From assembly GCA_016840305.1 (NCBI GenBank), contig JAEOSP010000003.1:1-19355 (forward strand): a DNA stretch of 19,355 nucleotides, given 5' to 3'. Shown piece after piece: positions 7,270 through 14,620 of the stretch. The notes beneath the pieces were generated by a model, which made no database searches, was not told the origin of the DNA, and saw only the letters and a list, made by a program, of their open reading frames with translations. Position numbers and translations under genes: made by a program. Origin of the DNA: Candidatus Hodarchaeota archaeon (GTDB lineage Archaea; Asgardarchaeota; Heimdallarchaeia; Hodarchaeales; Hodarchaeaceae). Numbering within the stretch: the stretch's first letter is position 1; every line of letters starts with the position of its first letter.

Positions 7270-7674
7270 GTGATTACTACGCGTCTGAGTACAAAATACA
7301 TATTCGGGCTGGGAGCTATTACTGGTCTCTTTCTCTCTCCAGAGTTCATTGATTTGGGAGAGTACGGTTATTTCATACTTGGAATCGGGATAATGATTAC
7401 TGGAATTACATTTTTTTATCTCCTCTTCACAAAGGAAACGATAAGGGGATATAATCTTGAGTTTGAGGCCTCCCCAGACTTAACGCACTTCGAAATAACA
7501 AAGAGACATTCAGGTGAAAAAACCAATAAAGAAGTTATAATACCAGATACTGCATTTTGCGCATCCTGTGGTAACGAGGTGTACAAACCCTTCCGATGCC
7601 AGACATGTGGACAACTGCTTTGTGGGAAACATTACTTACGTGGAGATCATAAATGTGTGGAGGACAAATTATGA
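7270..7674 (+). CDS. Membrane protein with a C-terminal AN1-type zinc finger
   Basis: This 134-residue protein has two N-terminal membrane segments (about 9-23 and 33-53), a short soluble linker, then a textbook AN1 zinc finger: C97, C100, C110, C113, C118, H121, H127 and C129. These give the spacing C-x2-C-x8-C-x2-C-x4-C-x2-H-x5-H-x-C, and all eight ligands for two zinc ions are present. AN1 fingers occur in eukaryotic stress and ubiquitin-pathway proteins and in archaea. In archaea they can be fused to membrane proteins, including rhomboid proteases. The GTG start lies 1 bp after the HAD stop. The stop overlaps the next gene's ATG as ATGA, so this protein is probably made together with the intramembrane protease and may present substrates to it or regulate it. 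Confidence 0.85.
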   Translation: MITTRLSTKYIFGLGAITGLFLSPEFIDLGEYGYFILGIGIMITGITFFYLLFTKETIRGYNLEFEASPDLTHFEITKRHSGEKTNKEVIIPDTAFCASCGNEVYKPFRCQTCGQLLCGKHYLRGDHKCVEDKL

Positions 7675-8327
7675 GCGATAAACCCGAATGGGAAAAAGAG
7701 TTTACCAAAAAAAACTTCCTTGATCGTTTTCATCTATCTATCCAGGAAATTTCCGAAATGGGAGTAGCTTGGATTATAATGGTAGTGGTTATTCTTTATC
7801 TCACAGGTTTTAATTTAGATTTATTATTTATCTATTTAATAGTATTTGGAATAAGCTTTTTTGTCCATGAAATGTCTCATAAATTAACTGCAATAAAATT
7901 TGGAGCTCGGGCCAATTTTAGAATATCTAAGGAGGGATTAATGCTACTGTTTGTATCCCTTATAATAGGGTTTCCAATACTCGCGGTTGGTGCAGTTTTT
8001 TGGTGGGGTGAAGCAGCTTATTCAACTCGCTTACGAGGACGTGTTTCTGCAGCAGGACCAATATCCAATATCATTTTAGCAGGATTTTTTTTTATTATTA
8101 TTGGTATTAGCTGGATCGTATTACCTCAGCAGCTGGATTTAGCCATCTTATTATTCCAAATAGGTAATATAGGAGTGTGGCTGAATACATTTCTTGGTTT
8201 ATTCAATCTACTACCAATTGGAATATTTGATGGAGCTAAAGTCCTTGCATGGGATGGAAGGATTTGGATTGCTCTTATTGGTACTTTCATAGTAATAGGC
8301 TTTTTTGGAGGAGGATTCTTCCTTTAG
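7671..8327 (+). CDS. Site-2-protease-type intramembrane metalloprotease (peptidase M50)
   Basis: A 218-residue membrane protein with both halves of the S2P active site: HEMSH (66-70) supplies two zinc histidines and the catalytic Glu67, and NLLPIGIFDG (179-188) supplies the third ligand Asp187. AAGPISN (127-133) matches the GPxxN element between them. About five to six hydrophobic segments are seen (34-64, 91-110, 134-152, 157-186, 197-215). Start M at 7671 was chosen because it overlaps the previous stop (ATGA). An in-frame ATG at 7653 would add six residues and overlap further. No PDZ domain is present, so it is a minimal S2P. Its coupling to the AN1 membrane protein suggests regulated proteolysis or membrane-protein quality control. 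Confidence 0.9.
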   Translation: MSDKPEWEKEFTKKNFLDRFHLSIQEISEMGVAWIIMVVVILYLTGFNLDLLFIYLIVFGISFFVHEMSHKLTAIKFGARANFRISKEGLMLLFVSLIIGFPILAVGAVFWWGEAAYSTRLRGRVSAAGPISNIILAGFFFIIIGISWIVLPQQLDLAILLFQIGNIGVWLNTFLGLFNLLPIGIFDGAKVLAWDGRIWIALIGTFIVIGFFGGGFFL

Positions 8328-8338
8328 TTCTTTTTCTT
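8328..8338 (+). terminator. T-rich stretch after the protease gene
   Basis: TTCTTTTTCTT follows the protease stop directly, within the 14-bp gap before the convergent helicase gene. Archaeal RNA polymerase can terminate at such U-tracts without a hairpin. It is inferred from position and composition only. Confidence 0.35.
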
Positions 8339-8341
8339 ATG

Positions 8342-9793
8342 TCATTTATTTATAATTGATGACCAGGGGTATTTTTTAGCAATTTCAGTAAATAATCGAT
8401 TTACTTTTTTCTCCTCAAAGGTATCTTGATAACAAAGACATAATACACTTCCTCCACGAGTTCTTTTCATCCGTTGATACATTGTTTTGACAGTATTAAC
8501 AACATCATAAACGATTAGCATATCTGCTTGAGGGATATCTATATCTCGCTCTCCCACACTAGTCATGATAAGAACTGCTTTCTCAGGATGCATTTTAAAG
8601 GTATTCAAAACTTCAGCTTTATGTTTAACTTCTCCAGTTACAAGAAATGGTGTAAAACCTTTGGTTCGTACTTCCTCCACGAGAAGATGGGCTGTGTCAA
8701 GATAAGAACAGAGAATAACAGTTTTTGATTTGGTGGATCTACTTTTTAGTATATCGAGAATCCGAATAACTTTCGCATTTCTTTTTGGAATCGCATGAAC
8801 CATTGCTTTATCTATTCCAAATTTCTTTAAACGATAAAGGAATTTTCTATACTTTTGCACCTGCATAGACACTGCATATTTCCTCGTGAGGAGTAAACCA
8901 TTATACTTTTGCGTATCATTTGTTTCTAACATGCCAGAAATCAGAGCAAGTTGAGAAGAGGGAATCGATTCTATTAATGATGGATTTTCAGCTCTTTGTT
9001 CTTCTAAAATGCCCTCTCTAAGGATCTTAATTGCCTGATCAATGTGTTCGAGAATATTTAAAAGTGCTTTACTCGGTGTAACTAACTCCTTTTGTATTTC
9101 AGTATATTTAATATAGGTTTTTACATCTGATGTTGCCATTATCTCATCCATAGAGATAATTTGTAGGTCTGGTATTCTTTTATCAAGTGTTACTCGTTCA
9201 TAGCGGATTTTAATTAGGTCTTCTCGATGATCATAGAAAACGTGTGAATCTCGAAGTGTTCCTGTCATTCCGACTATCCAAGCTCCTTTTTGAATGAAAA
9301 GTGGAATTAACGTATTGTATGGGAAAACCAGTAAACGGGAATCACCTTGCCTTCTAACAATTTTATCAACTTCGTTAATTATAACGACATCAAATGTAGG
9401 CTTCTCAGTATCAGTCATTTTTTGATAAACATTAGCAAAAGTCTGAGGAGTCGCAGCAACAACCCTCGAATTTGTCATTATCTTCTTACGTAACCAAGTT
9501 GGTGTACGAGAAGAAAATGCTTGAAAATCCTTTTCAGCAAATCCACCATACTCGTTTTCAAAATAGTGAATAGTTTCAAAATAACTAGTAGTTGAATGTA
9601 AGAGTAGTAAAACACGCTGATTGGGAAGAATATCCTTAATAAGTAAATAAGTGAGCACCCTTTTACCTAAACCTGTATCCACTTCCGCGATACAATGAAT
9701 TTTTTCAGTAGAATACTCTCTTAGCTTTTTTAAAATAGCCTCTTGATATTCACGAGTTTCAATGACTGTTCCAGTAGTTTTAGACTTAGGCAA
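8342..9793 (-). CDS. Hef/FANCM-like SF2 helicase core with altered motifs
   Basis: This 483-residue protein resembles the helicase half of archaeal Hef (FANCM/Mph1 family). It has EYQ (15-17), motif I DTGLGKR (39-45), ATPQTF (114-119), motif II NEVD (140-143), motif III MTGT (176-179), a helical insert (about 205-345), TSVGERDIDIP (411-421) and motif VI QRMKRTRGG (440-448). The motif I Thr is Arg45, the motif II first Asp is Asn140, and the second arginine of the QRxGRxGR motif is shifted or lost. DNA or branched-structure binding may persist while ATP hydrolysis is impaired. It has neither an XPF-type nuclease nor a helix-hairpin-helix domain. The start is a TTG, since an in-frame stop lies 30 bp upstream and no ATG or GTG intervenes. 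It is 51 bp downstream of the glycyl radical enzyme on the same strand. Confidence 0.78.
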   Translation of the reverse strand: MPKSKTTGTVIETREYQEAILKKLREYSTEKIHCIAEVDTGLGKRVLTYLLIKDILPNQRVLLLLHSTTSYFETIHYFENEYGGFAEKDFQAFSSRTPTWLRKKIMTNSRVVAATPQTFANVYQKMTDTEKPTFDVVIINEVDKIVRRQGDSRLLVFPYNTLIPLFIQKGAWIVGMTGTLRDSHVFYDHREDLIKIRYERVTLDKRIPDLQIISMDEIMATSDVKTYIKYTEIQKELVTPSKALLNILEHIDQAIKILREGILEEQRAENPSLIESIPSSQLALISGMLETNDTQKYNGLLLTRKYAVSMQVQKYRKFLYRLKKFGIDKAMVHAIPKRNAKVIRILDILKSRSTKSKTVILCSYLDTAHLLVEEVRTKGFTPFLVTGEVKHKAEVLNTFKMHPEKAVLIMTSVGERDIDIPQADMLIVYDVVNTVKTMYQRMKRTRGGSVLCLCYQDTFEEKKVNRLFTEIAKKYPWSSIINK

Positions 9794-9844
9794 AATAATT
9801 GTCCAACTTTGAAAGAATCTTCATTAGAGAGGTAGGAAACGATC

Positions 9845-12208
9845 TTATATATCCATATGTTCTGTTCTATTTATTATCTCATTCTGAAGATCGGGAATCA
9901 GGTCTACAAAATAATCAGAATATCCTGCTACTCGTACTATTAGGTCTCTATATTTTTCTGGTGTTTTTTGGGCTTCTCGAAGGGTTTCTGCATCAATCAC
10001 ATTAAATTGAATGTGATGACCGTCTAAACGAAAATAGGAACGGATAAGATGCATTAATTTCTCAATACCCGTTTCTGTTGATAACAATTGGGGAGAGAAT
10101 TTCTGATTTAATAATGTACCCCCCGTTCTAAGATGATCTATTTTGGAAACTGATTTTATGACTGATGTTGGGCCGTTCCTATCTGCGCCCTGAACTGGAG
10201 AAATCCCTTCTGAAAGAGGTTCTCCCTTTTTCCTTCCATCTGGCATTGCTCCTATCACACTACCAAAATAGACGTGCACTGTTGTTGGTAAGAGATTTAT
10301 ACGGTGTTTTCCTCCTTTTGTATTTGGACGACCATCAATAGCTTGAAAATAGCTCTCGAAAACTCTTTTCGCGAGATCATCTGCATAATCATCATCGTTC
10401 CCATATTTTGGAGTATCGTTCACTAATATCTCTCTAATCCTCTTAAAACCATGAAAATCATTCTTTAACGCTTTTAACAGGTCATTCATTGAAATAATTT
10501 TATCATCAAATACATTTTTCTTAATTGCTGTCAAACTATCAGTAATACTACCCATTCCAACCCCTTGAATGTAAGAGGTGTTATAACGAGCTCCACCATC
10601 ATTATAGTCTTTACCTTTTGATACACAATCATCAATTAAAATAGATAAAAATGGAGAAGGCATGAATTTTGCATATATCTGATCTATAATGTTATTTCCT
10701 GCAATTTTTATATCAATAAAATGATTTAATTGTTTTTCAAAAGCATTATAAAAATCGTTGAAGGTTTCAAATGTAGTAGGATCACCAGATCGAATTCCTA
10801 TGTTTTTCCCCGCAGAAGGGTCAATACCATTGTTTAATGTAATTTCTAGCACTTTTACTATGTTAAAATAGCCTGTTAGAATATAGCTCTCTGTTCCGAA
10901 AGCTCCAGTTTCGACACATCCGCTTGCCCCACCATTTCTGGCGTCGATAATTGATTTTCCTTGTCTTAATAATTCGGAAATTATTGCCTCTGTATTAAAA
11001 ATCGATGGTTGTCCATAACCAGTTTTTATTATTTTTAGCGCTCTTTTAATTAAACGATTAGGATTTTTTTTACTTAACTGAACCATCGAACTCGGTTGTA
11101 ATAATCTCATCTCTTCAATTACATCAAGAAGTATGTAGGAAAGTTTATTGCTAGCATCAGATCCGTCTGACTTAACGCCGCCGATGTTAATTGTACAAAA
11201 ATCAGTGTAAGTTGCACTCTCCTGTGCAGTTACCCCAATTTTTGGAGGGGCCGGTTGGTTATTGAATTTGATCCAGAATGATTTGAGTATTTCCTTTGCT
11301 TCCATCTCAGTGAGTGATCCTTCCTCCAGTCCTTTCTTATAAAATGGAAATAGGTGTTGATCCAATCTCCCTGGATTAAATGAATCCCATGTATTTAATT
11401 CGGTCGTAACTCCAAGGTGAACAAACCAGTAGTACTGTATAGCTTCCCAAAATGATTCAGGAGGATATTTAGGAACGCGTTTACAAATATTAGCCATGGT
11501 AGATAGTTCATTTTTTCTGATAGGATCTTTTTCTTCATCAACAGCCTTCACTAATAAATCAGAATATCGTTCAGCGTAGAGGATTAATGCATCAGCAGCA
11601 ATATCCATTGATTTAAGTTCTTCAAGCTTCATCAGAGTATCTGGATCCTTTTTAGAATCTACTTCCGCCATTACGCTTTGAATATCATTTTTTATATCAA
11701 GAAATCCTTTTTTGTAAATTTTATCACCCAGTACAGTATGTCCTGGTGCTCTTTGCTCCTGAAATTCAGTAAATATGCCTGCTTGATAAGCAGAAATCCA
11801 TTCTGGGGATACATTCTCAAAGATTTTTTCCCGAAGAGACTTCCCTTTCCAATAAGGTCTTATGATATTATCGTACAAATCTTTTGTTGAATCGCTTACT
11901 TTAAAAGAAATTTTTTCCCTAGTATTAAGAATCGCCAAATCTTGTGATGAATGAATACATAATTCGGGGTAAGTAGGAGTAGCTTTCGGTTCGCTTCCCT
12001 TCTCTCCCACAATTAACTCTCCAGGGTTGTATGAGAGAGTTTTATTTTCTAAAATATATTTAAAAGCTAGAGCACGCGTTACTGGTATGGATTTACCTTT
12101 AGCATCTTCTGATTGATAAAATTGAGTAAGCAATAAAGCTCTTTCAGGATCAAGAGTTGGAATTGCATCTAAGCTTTGATTACGTAATTGTGTGATCCTT
12201 TCTAACAT
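9845..12208 (-). CDS. hypD: Glycyl radical enzyme, probable trans-4-hydroxy-L-proline dehydratase
   Basis: A full-length 787-residue glycyl radical enzyme with thiyl Cys431 in GCVETG and radical Gly762 in RVAGYSDYF. Compared from memory with Clostridioides difficile HypD, each active-site residue I can recall is present with a constant offset of minus three: F149, H157, D275, S331, D336, F337, C431, E433, Y447, T642 and G762. Long segments such as EQRAPGHTV, NNQPAPPK and PKYGNDDDYAD also look the same. The predicted reaction removes water from trans-4-hydroxy-L-proline to give pyrroline-5-carboxylate, which is oxygen-sensitive chemistry. Its activase lies 6 bp upstream in the same operon. No pyrroline-5-carboxylate reductase gene is present in the window, so the product's fate is unknown. 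A divergent dehydratase with another substrate remains possible. Confidence 0.85.
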   Translation of the reverse strand: MLERITQLRNQSLDAIPTLDPERALLLTQFYQSEDAKGKSIPVTRALAFKYILENKTLSYNPGELIVGEKGSEPKATPTYPELCIHSSQDLAILNTREKISFKVSDSTKDLYDNIIRPYWKGKSLREKIFENVSPEWISAYQAGIFTEFQEQRAPGHTVLGDKIYKKGFLDIKNDIQSVMAEVDSKKDPDTLMKLEELKSMDIAADALILYAERYSDLLVKAVDEEKDPIRKNELSTMANICKRVPKYPPESFWEAIQYYWFVHLGVTTELNTWDSFNPGRLDQHLFPFYKKGLEEGSLTEMEAKEILKSFWIKFNNQPAPPKIGVTAQESATYTDFCTINIGGVKSDGSDASNKLSYILLDVIEEMRLLQPSSMVQLSKKNPNRLIKRALKIIKTGYGQPSIFNTEAIISELLRQGKSIIDARNGGASGCVETGAFGTESYILTGYFNIVKVLEITLNNGIDPSAGKNIGIRSGDPTTFETFNDFYNAFEKQLNHFIDIKIAGNNIIDQIYAKFMPSPFLSILIDDCVSKGKDYNDGGARYNTSYIQGVGMGSITDSLTAIKKNVFDDKIISMNDLLKALKNDFHGFKRIREILVNDTPKYGNDDDYADDLAKRVFESYFQAIDGRPNTKGGKHRINLLPTTVHVYFGSVIGAMPDGRKKGEPLSEGISPVQGADRNGPTSVIKSVSKIDHLRTGGTLLNQKFSPQLLSTETGIEKLMHLIRSYFRLDGHHIQFNVIDAETLREAQKTPEKYRDLIVRVAGYSDYFVDLIPDLQNEIINRTEHMDI

Positions 12209-12214
12209 AAATAG

Positions 12215-12982
12215 CTAACCACCAATATTAACTAAAAAACCTATATCTTCGAATTTTTTACGTAGTTCATCCATATGCTTTGCTGTTGGAGCTTCAAGAT
12301 TTTCAAGTTTATAGTCTAACTTTAATTTGTGATATTTACTCTCAGCAATTTTGTGATAGGGTAAAAGATGGATTTCACTCGTTTTGGAAAGTGTCTGCAT
12401 CCAAGTACGCATTTGATCAATATTAGAGGGGGTATCAGTCAATCCAGGAATAATGGGAAACCGAATCACTAAATTCTTACCTTCTTTATCGAGTTTTTTA
12501 AAATTGCTTAGTATCACTTTATTAGATACCCCAGTGTATTTCTTATGTAAATCATCATCTAATATCTTTATATCATATAGAAAAAGATCTATCTCATCTT
12601 TAATCAATTCAATTGTTTCCCACGGGGCAAAACCACTCGTATCCAATGTAACAGATGTATCCATTACGGAGCGTATCTTTTTCACTAGACGAAGCAAAAA
12701 TTCTGGCTGTAACAACGGTTCCCCCCCAGAAATTGTAATTCCTCCATTGGATTCTTCATAAAAAATCCAATCTTTTATAATTTCATCTATAAGCTGTTTA
12801 ACTGATACTTCCCTTCCAGTTTCTCCACAGGATGATTCAAGTGATTGAGAAATTCCTTCTGGATTATGACACCACCAACAACTTAGAGCGCATCCTTTGA
12901 AGAATATTGTTGTCCGAATACCAGGGCCATCATGAAGGGCATACTTCTTTATATTGAAGATTACCCCCTTTTTACCATTCAT
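12215..12982 (-). CDS. Glycyl radical enzyme-activating radical-SAM protein (single-cluster type)
   Basis: This 255-residue protein has the radical-SAM cluster motif CALSCWWC (C31, C35, C38) preceded by HDGPGIRTTIFFKG (17-30), as in PflA-type activases, and the SAM-binding ISGGEP (84-89). It should install the glycyl radical on Gly762 of the dehydratase encoded 6 bp downstream. Many non-PFL activases carry a two-cluster ferredoxin insert after the first motif. Here that stretch (about 43-60) is short and holds a single Cys52, so only the SAM cluster is expected. I use ATG 12982: an upstream in-frame ATG (13282) would run about 200 bp through the divergent transporter gene and adds no recognisable sequence. 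AGGA elements just upstream supply a ribosome-binding site. Confidence 0.88.
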   Translation of the reverse strand: MNGKKGVIFNIKKYALHDGPGIRTTIFFKGCALSCWWCHNPEGISQSLESSCGETGREVSVKQLIDEIIKDWIFYEESNGGITISGGEPLLQPEFLLRLVKKIRSVMDTSVTLDTSGFAPWETIELIKDEIDLFLYDIKILDDDLHKKYTGVSNKVILSNFKKLDKEGKNLVIRFPIIPGLTDTPSNIDQMRTWMQTLSKTSEIHLLPYHKIAESKYHKLKLDYKLENLEAPTAKHMDELRKKFEDIGFLVNIGG

Positions 12983-12989
12983 TCGTGTC

Positions 12990-13009
12990 CTAATCCTTAG
13001 GAGAATTAG
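12990..13009. promoter_or_regulatory. Imperfect 20-bp palindrome in the divergent dehydratase/transporter promoter
   Basis: CTAAT (12990-12994) and ATTAG (13005-13009) form the outer arms, with two further paired bases inside and one mismatch, so 7 of the 8 outermost positions match. It lies 7 bp upstream of the activase start, where a bound protein would block transcription or translation initiation. The AGGA elements that could serve as Shine-Dalgarno sites overlap it on the minus strand. A shared A/T block (AAATATTAAG near 13019-13028) may be the TATA element. It is a candidate operator by position only. Confidence 0.35.
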
Positions 13010-13082
13010 AAAAAATCGAAATATTAAGAATTCCCTAGAATTAAAAAATTGAGGTAAATTCGAGGCTCTTGAGAACAAAATT

Positions 13083-14039
13083 ATGAATAATCGAATTTTA
13101 CCTGGGTATATCGCTGCTGTTCTGGCTGGTCTTTCTTTTGGCTCAATTCCCATCATAGCAGCTTTATTAAGGGATGTCAATGTATCCGTTACTGAACAAA
13201 CCTTCTTAAGATTGTTTTTAGGAGGAATAATCAGTTTATTTGTTCTGATCGTATATTGGATAATAAAAAATGACAAATTCATCGTTTCATTGGCAATTCC
13301 TATTCAGAAAACGTATTTTTGGCAAGGTTTAATCTTCGTTTTTGCTATATTAGTATACGTCGGAGCGATCTTTCTAGAAACTCCCGTTGGGGAAGCCTCC
13401 TTTCTTGTACAGATACACCCTGTTGTCACACTAGTTTTTGGTTTTCTCTTCTTGAAAGAAGAAATTAATCAGAGGAAGCTTACATCCTTAGTATTAGCTT
13501 TCATTGGCCTAATTATACTTACTAGACCTTGGGAATGGCAATCATTTCTTAGTACATTTGTAGGTGATATTCTTGCAACATTAAATGGGATCTTTTATGC
13601 TCTCTATTTATTATTCGGAGCTGCGAGTGCGAAAGCCAGACATAATGTATCATTTTATATTTCTGTATCATGGGTACTTTTTTGGGCTTTAATTTGGGGG
13701 CTTCCGATTCTTATGATCCTAACACTACTTCCCCTACCCGCCAACATTATAATATTCAATATAGAAGTGCTTTTCACTCCATATATTTTTGGATTAGGAA
13801 TAATATTGGCGATTTTAGGTAGTATCGTCCCTTATACACTAATTATGATCTCTAACAAGTTTGAAATTGAATCTTCGAAACAATCGATTCTAATGTTAGG
13901 TGAACCGCTATCAGCAGCATTTTTTGCTTTTCTCATTCTCTCTGAAGAAATAACTATTTGGTATTTACTTGGAGGATTTGTTCTCTTGCTTGCTATTGCA
14001 AACTTAGTAGTAGCTTCTCAGCAATCCACTAATACTTAA
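13083..14039 (+). CDS. DMT-superfamily transporter (EamA domains)
   Basis: A 318-residue hydrophobic protein with about ten membrane helices in two EamA-type halves. The first half is about 6-145 and shows the family pattern AGLSFGSIPI near 15-24, FLRLFLGG, and PVGEASFLVQIHPVVTLVFGFLFLKEEI near 100-127. The second half is about 160-315, with NGIFYALYLLFGAAS and the closing LGEPLSAAFFAFLILSEEI near 272-290, each half ending in the typical Glu-Glu. Members move amino acids, metabolites or drugs, and the substrate is not predictable. It diverges from the hydroxyproline dehydratase operon across about 100 bp, so movement of an imino or amino acid is a reasonable guess, but no more. It converges on the NUDIX gene with a 15-bp gap. 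Confidence 0.88.
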   Translation: MNNRILPGYIAAVLAGLSFGSIPIIAALLRDVNVSVTEQTFLRLFLGGIISLFVLIVYWIIKNDKFIVSLAIPIQKTYFWQGLIFVFAILVYVGAIFLETPVGEASFLVQIHPVVTLVFGFLFLKEEINQRKLTSLVLAFIGLIILTRPWEWQSFLSTFVGDILATLNGIFYALYLLFGAASAKARHNVSFYISVSWVLFWALIWGLPILMILTLLPLPANIIIFNIEVLFTPYIFGLGIILAILGSIVPYTLIMISNKFEIESSKQSILMLGEPLSAAFFAFLILSEEITIWYLLGGFVLLLAIANLVVASQQSTNT

Positions 14040-14054
14040 TTCACTAAGCCGAAG

Positions 14055-14561
14055 TTAAATCCAAAAATGCTCGTATTTGTCAAGTCTAGCTTGTTCTTCT
14101 ATTTTTTTACTCCTAGCTGCATCATACATCATTGGTTCAGTGCTTCTAGCCTTCCTGATTATCAGTTTAGTATATGAAGTTACATCTGGGTCTTTGGATA
14201 ACTCATCAAGGGGCATCCACTTTACTTCTGCAACTTCCAAGTCATCTTTTGCAAGTATTTCTGGTGAATTGACAATTTCACAAGTAAAAATGCAATAAAG
14301 ATCAGTTAACTGGTCTTCTGCTCTCACCATGCTCCGAATACCAACAATTCCACTTGGTTGCACTTGGATACTTGTTTCTTCAAAAATCTCTCTTTTAACT
14401 GCTTCCTGCAACGTTTCCCCACGGTCTACAAGGCCTCCAGGAATTAACCACATTCCTTTTGCTGGACCATAAGTTAATTTAACAAGAAGGACTTTCTCCT
14501 CACTAATTACTACACCACCTACACCCATAAAATGACAAGCAAACTCTTTTGGGTAACCCAT
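14055..14561 (-). CDS. NUDIX hydrolase
   Basis: This 168-residue protein carries a NUDIX box from G43 to I65: G43, E49, R57-E58, E61-E62, with the usual Gly of REUxEExGU replaced by Ser64. The metal-binding glutamates are all present, so pyrophosphate hydrolysis of a nucleoside-diphosphate-X compound is expected. The order of strands (HFMGVGGVVISEEKVLLVKL, 10-29, then WLIPGGLV, 38-45) is normal. A charged C-terminal extension (about 138-168, ending DKYEHFWI) follows the fold. AGGATGA about nine bases upstream serves as a ribosome-binding site. The next upstream gene on this strand is the coiled-coil protein, 59 bp away, so read-through is possible. The substrate is unknown. Confidence 0.88.
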   Translation of the reverse strand: MGYPKEFACHFMGVGGVVISEEKVLLVKLTYGPAKGMWLIPGGLVDRGETLQEAVKREIFEETSIQVQPSGIVGIRSMVRAEDQLTDLYCIFTCEIVNSPEILAKDDLEVAEVKWMPLDELSKDPDVTSYTKLIIRKARSTEPMMYDAARSKKIEEQARLDKYEHFWI

Positions 14562-14620
14562 TCTCTTTCATCCTAAGATAGAAATCCTTTACTCCTTCAC
14601 CCATTAATAATTCTCAATAT

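Noticed and set aside
9799..10005. 68-residue plus-strand frame over the end of the glycyl radical enzyme
   Set aside because: It is antisense to the conserved radical-glycine region, whose codons explain the open frame.
9845..12982. Pyruvate formate-lyase or choline trimethylamine-lyase
   Set aside because: Pyruvate formate-lyase has two adjacent active-site cysteines, whereas here there is a single Cys in GCVE. The remembered HypD contacts fit better than those of choline lyase or glycerol dehydratase.
12983..13282. 100-residue N-terminal extension of the activase reading frame
   Set aside because: It overlaps the divergent transporter gene by about 200 bp, has no recognisable sequence, and ATG 12982 begins right at the normal activase N-terminus with a ribosome-binding site.
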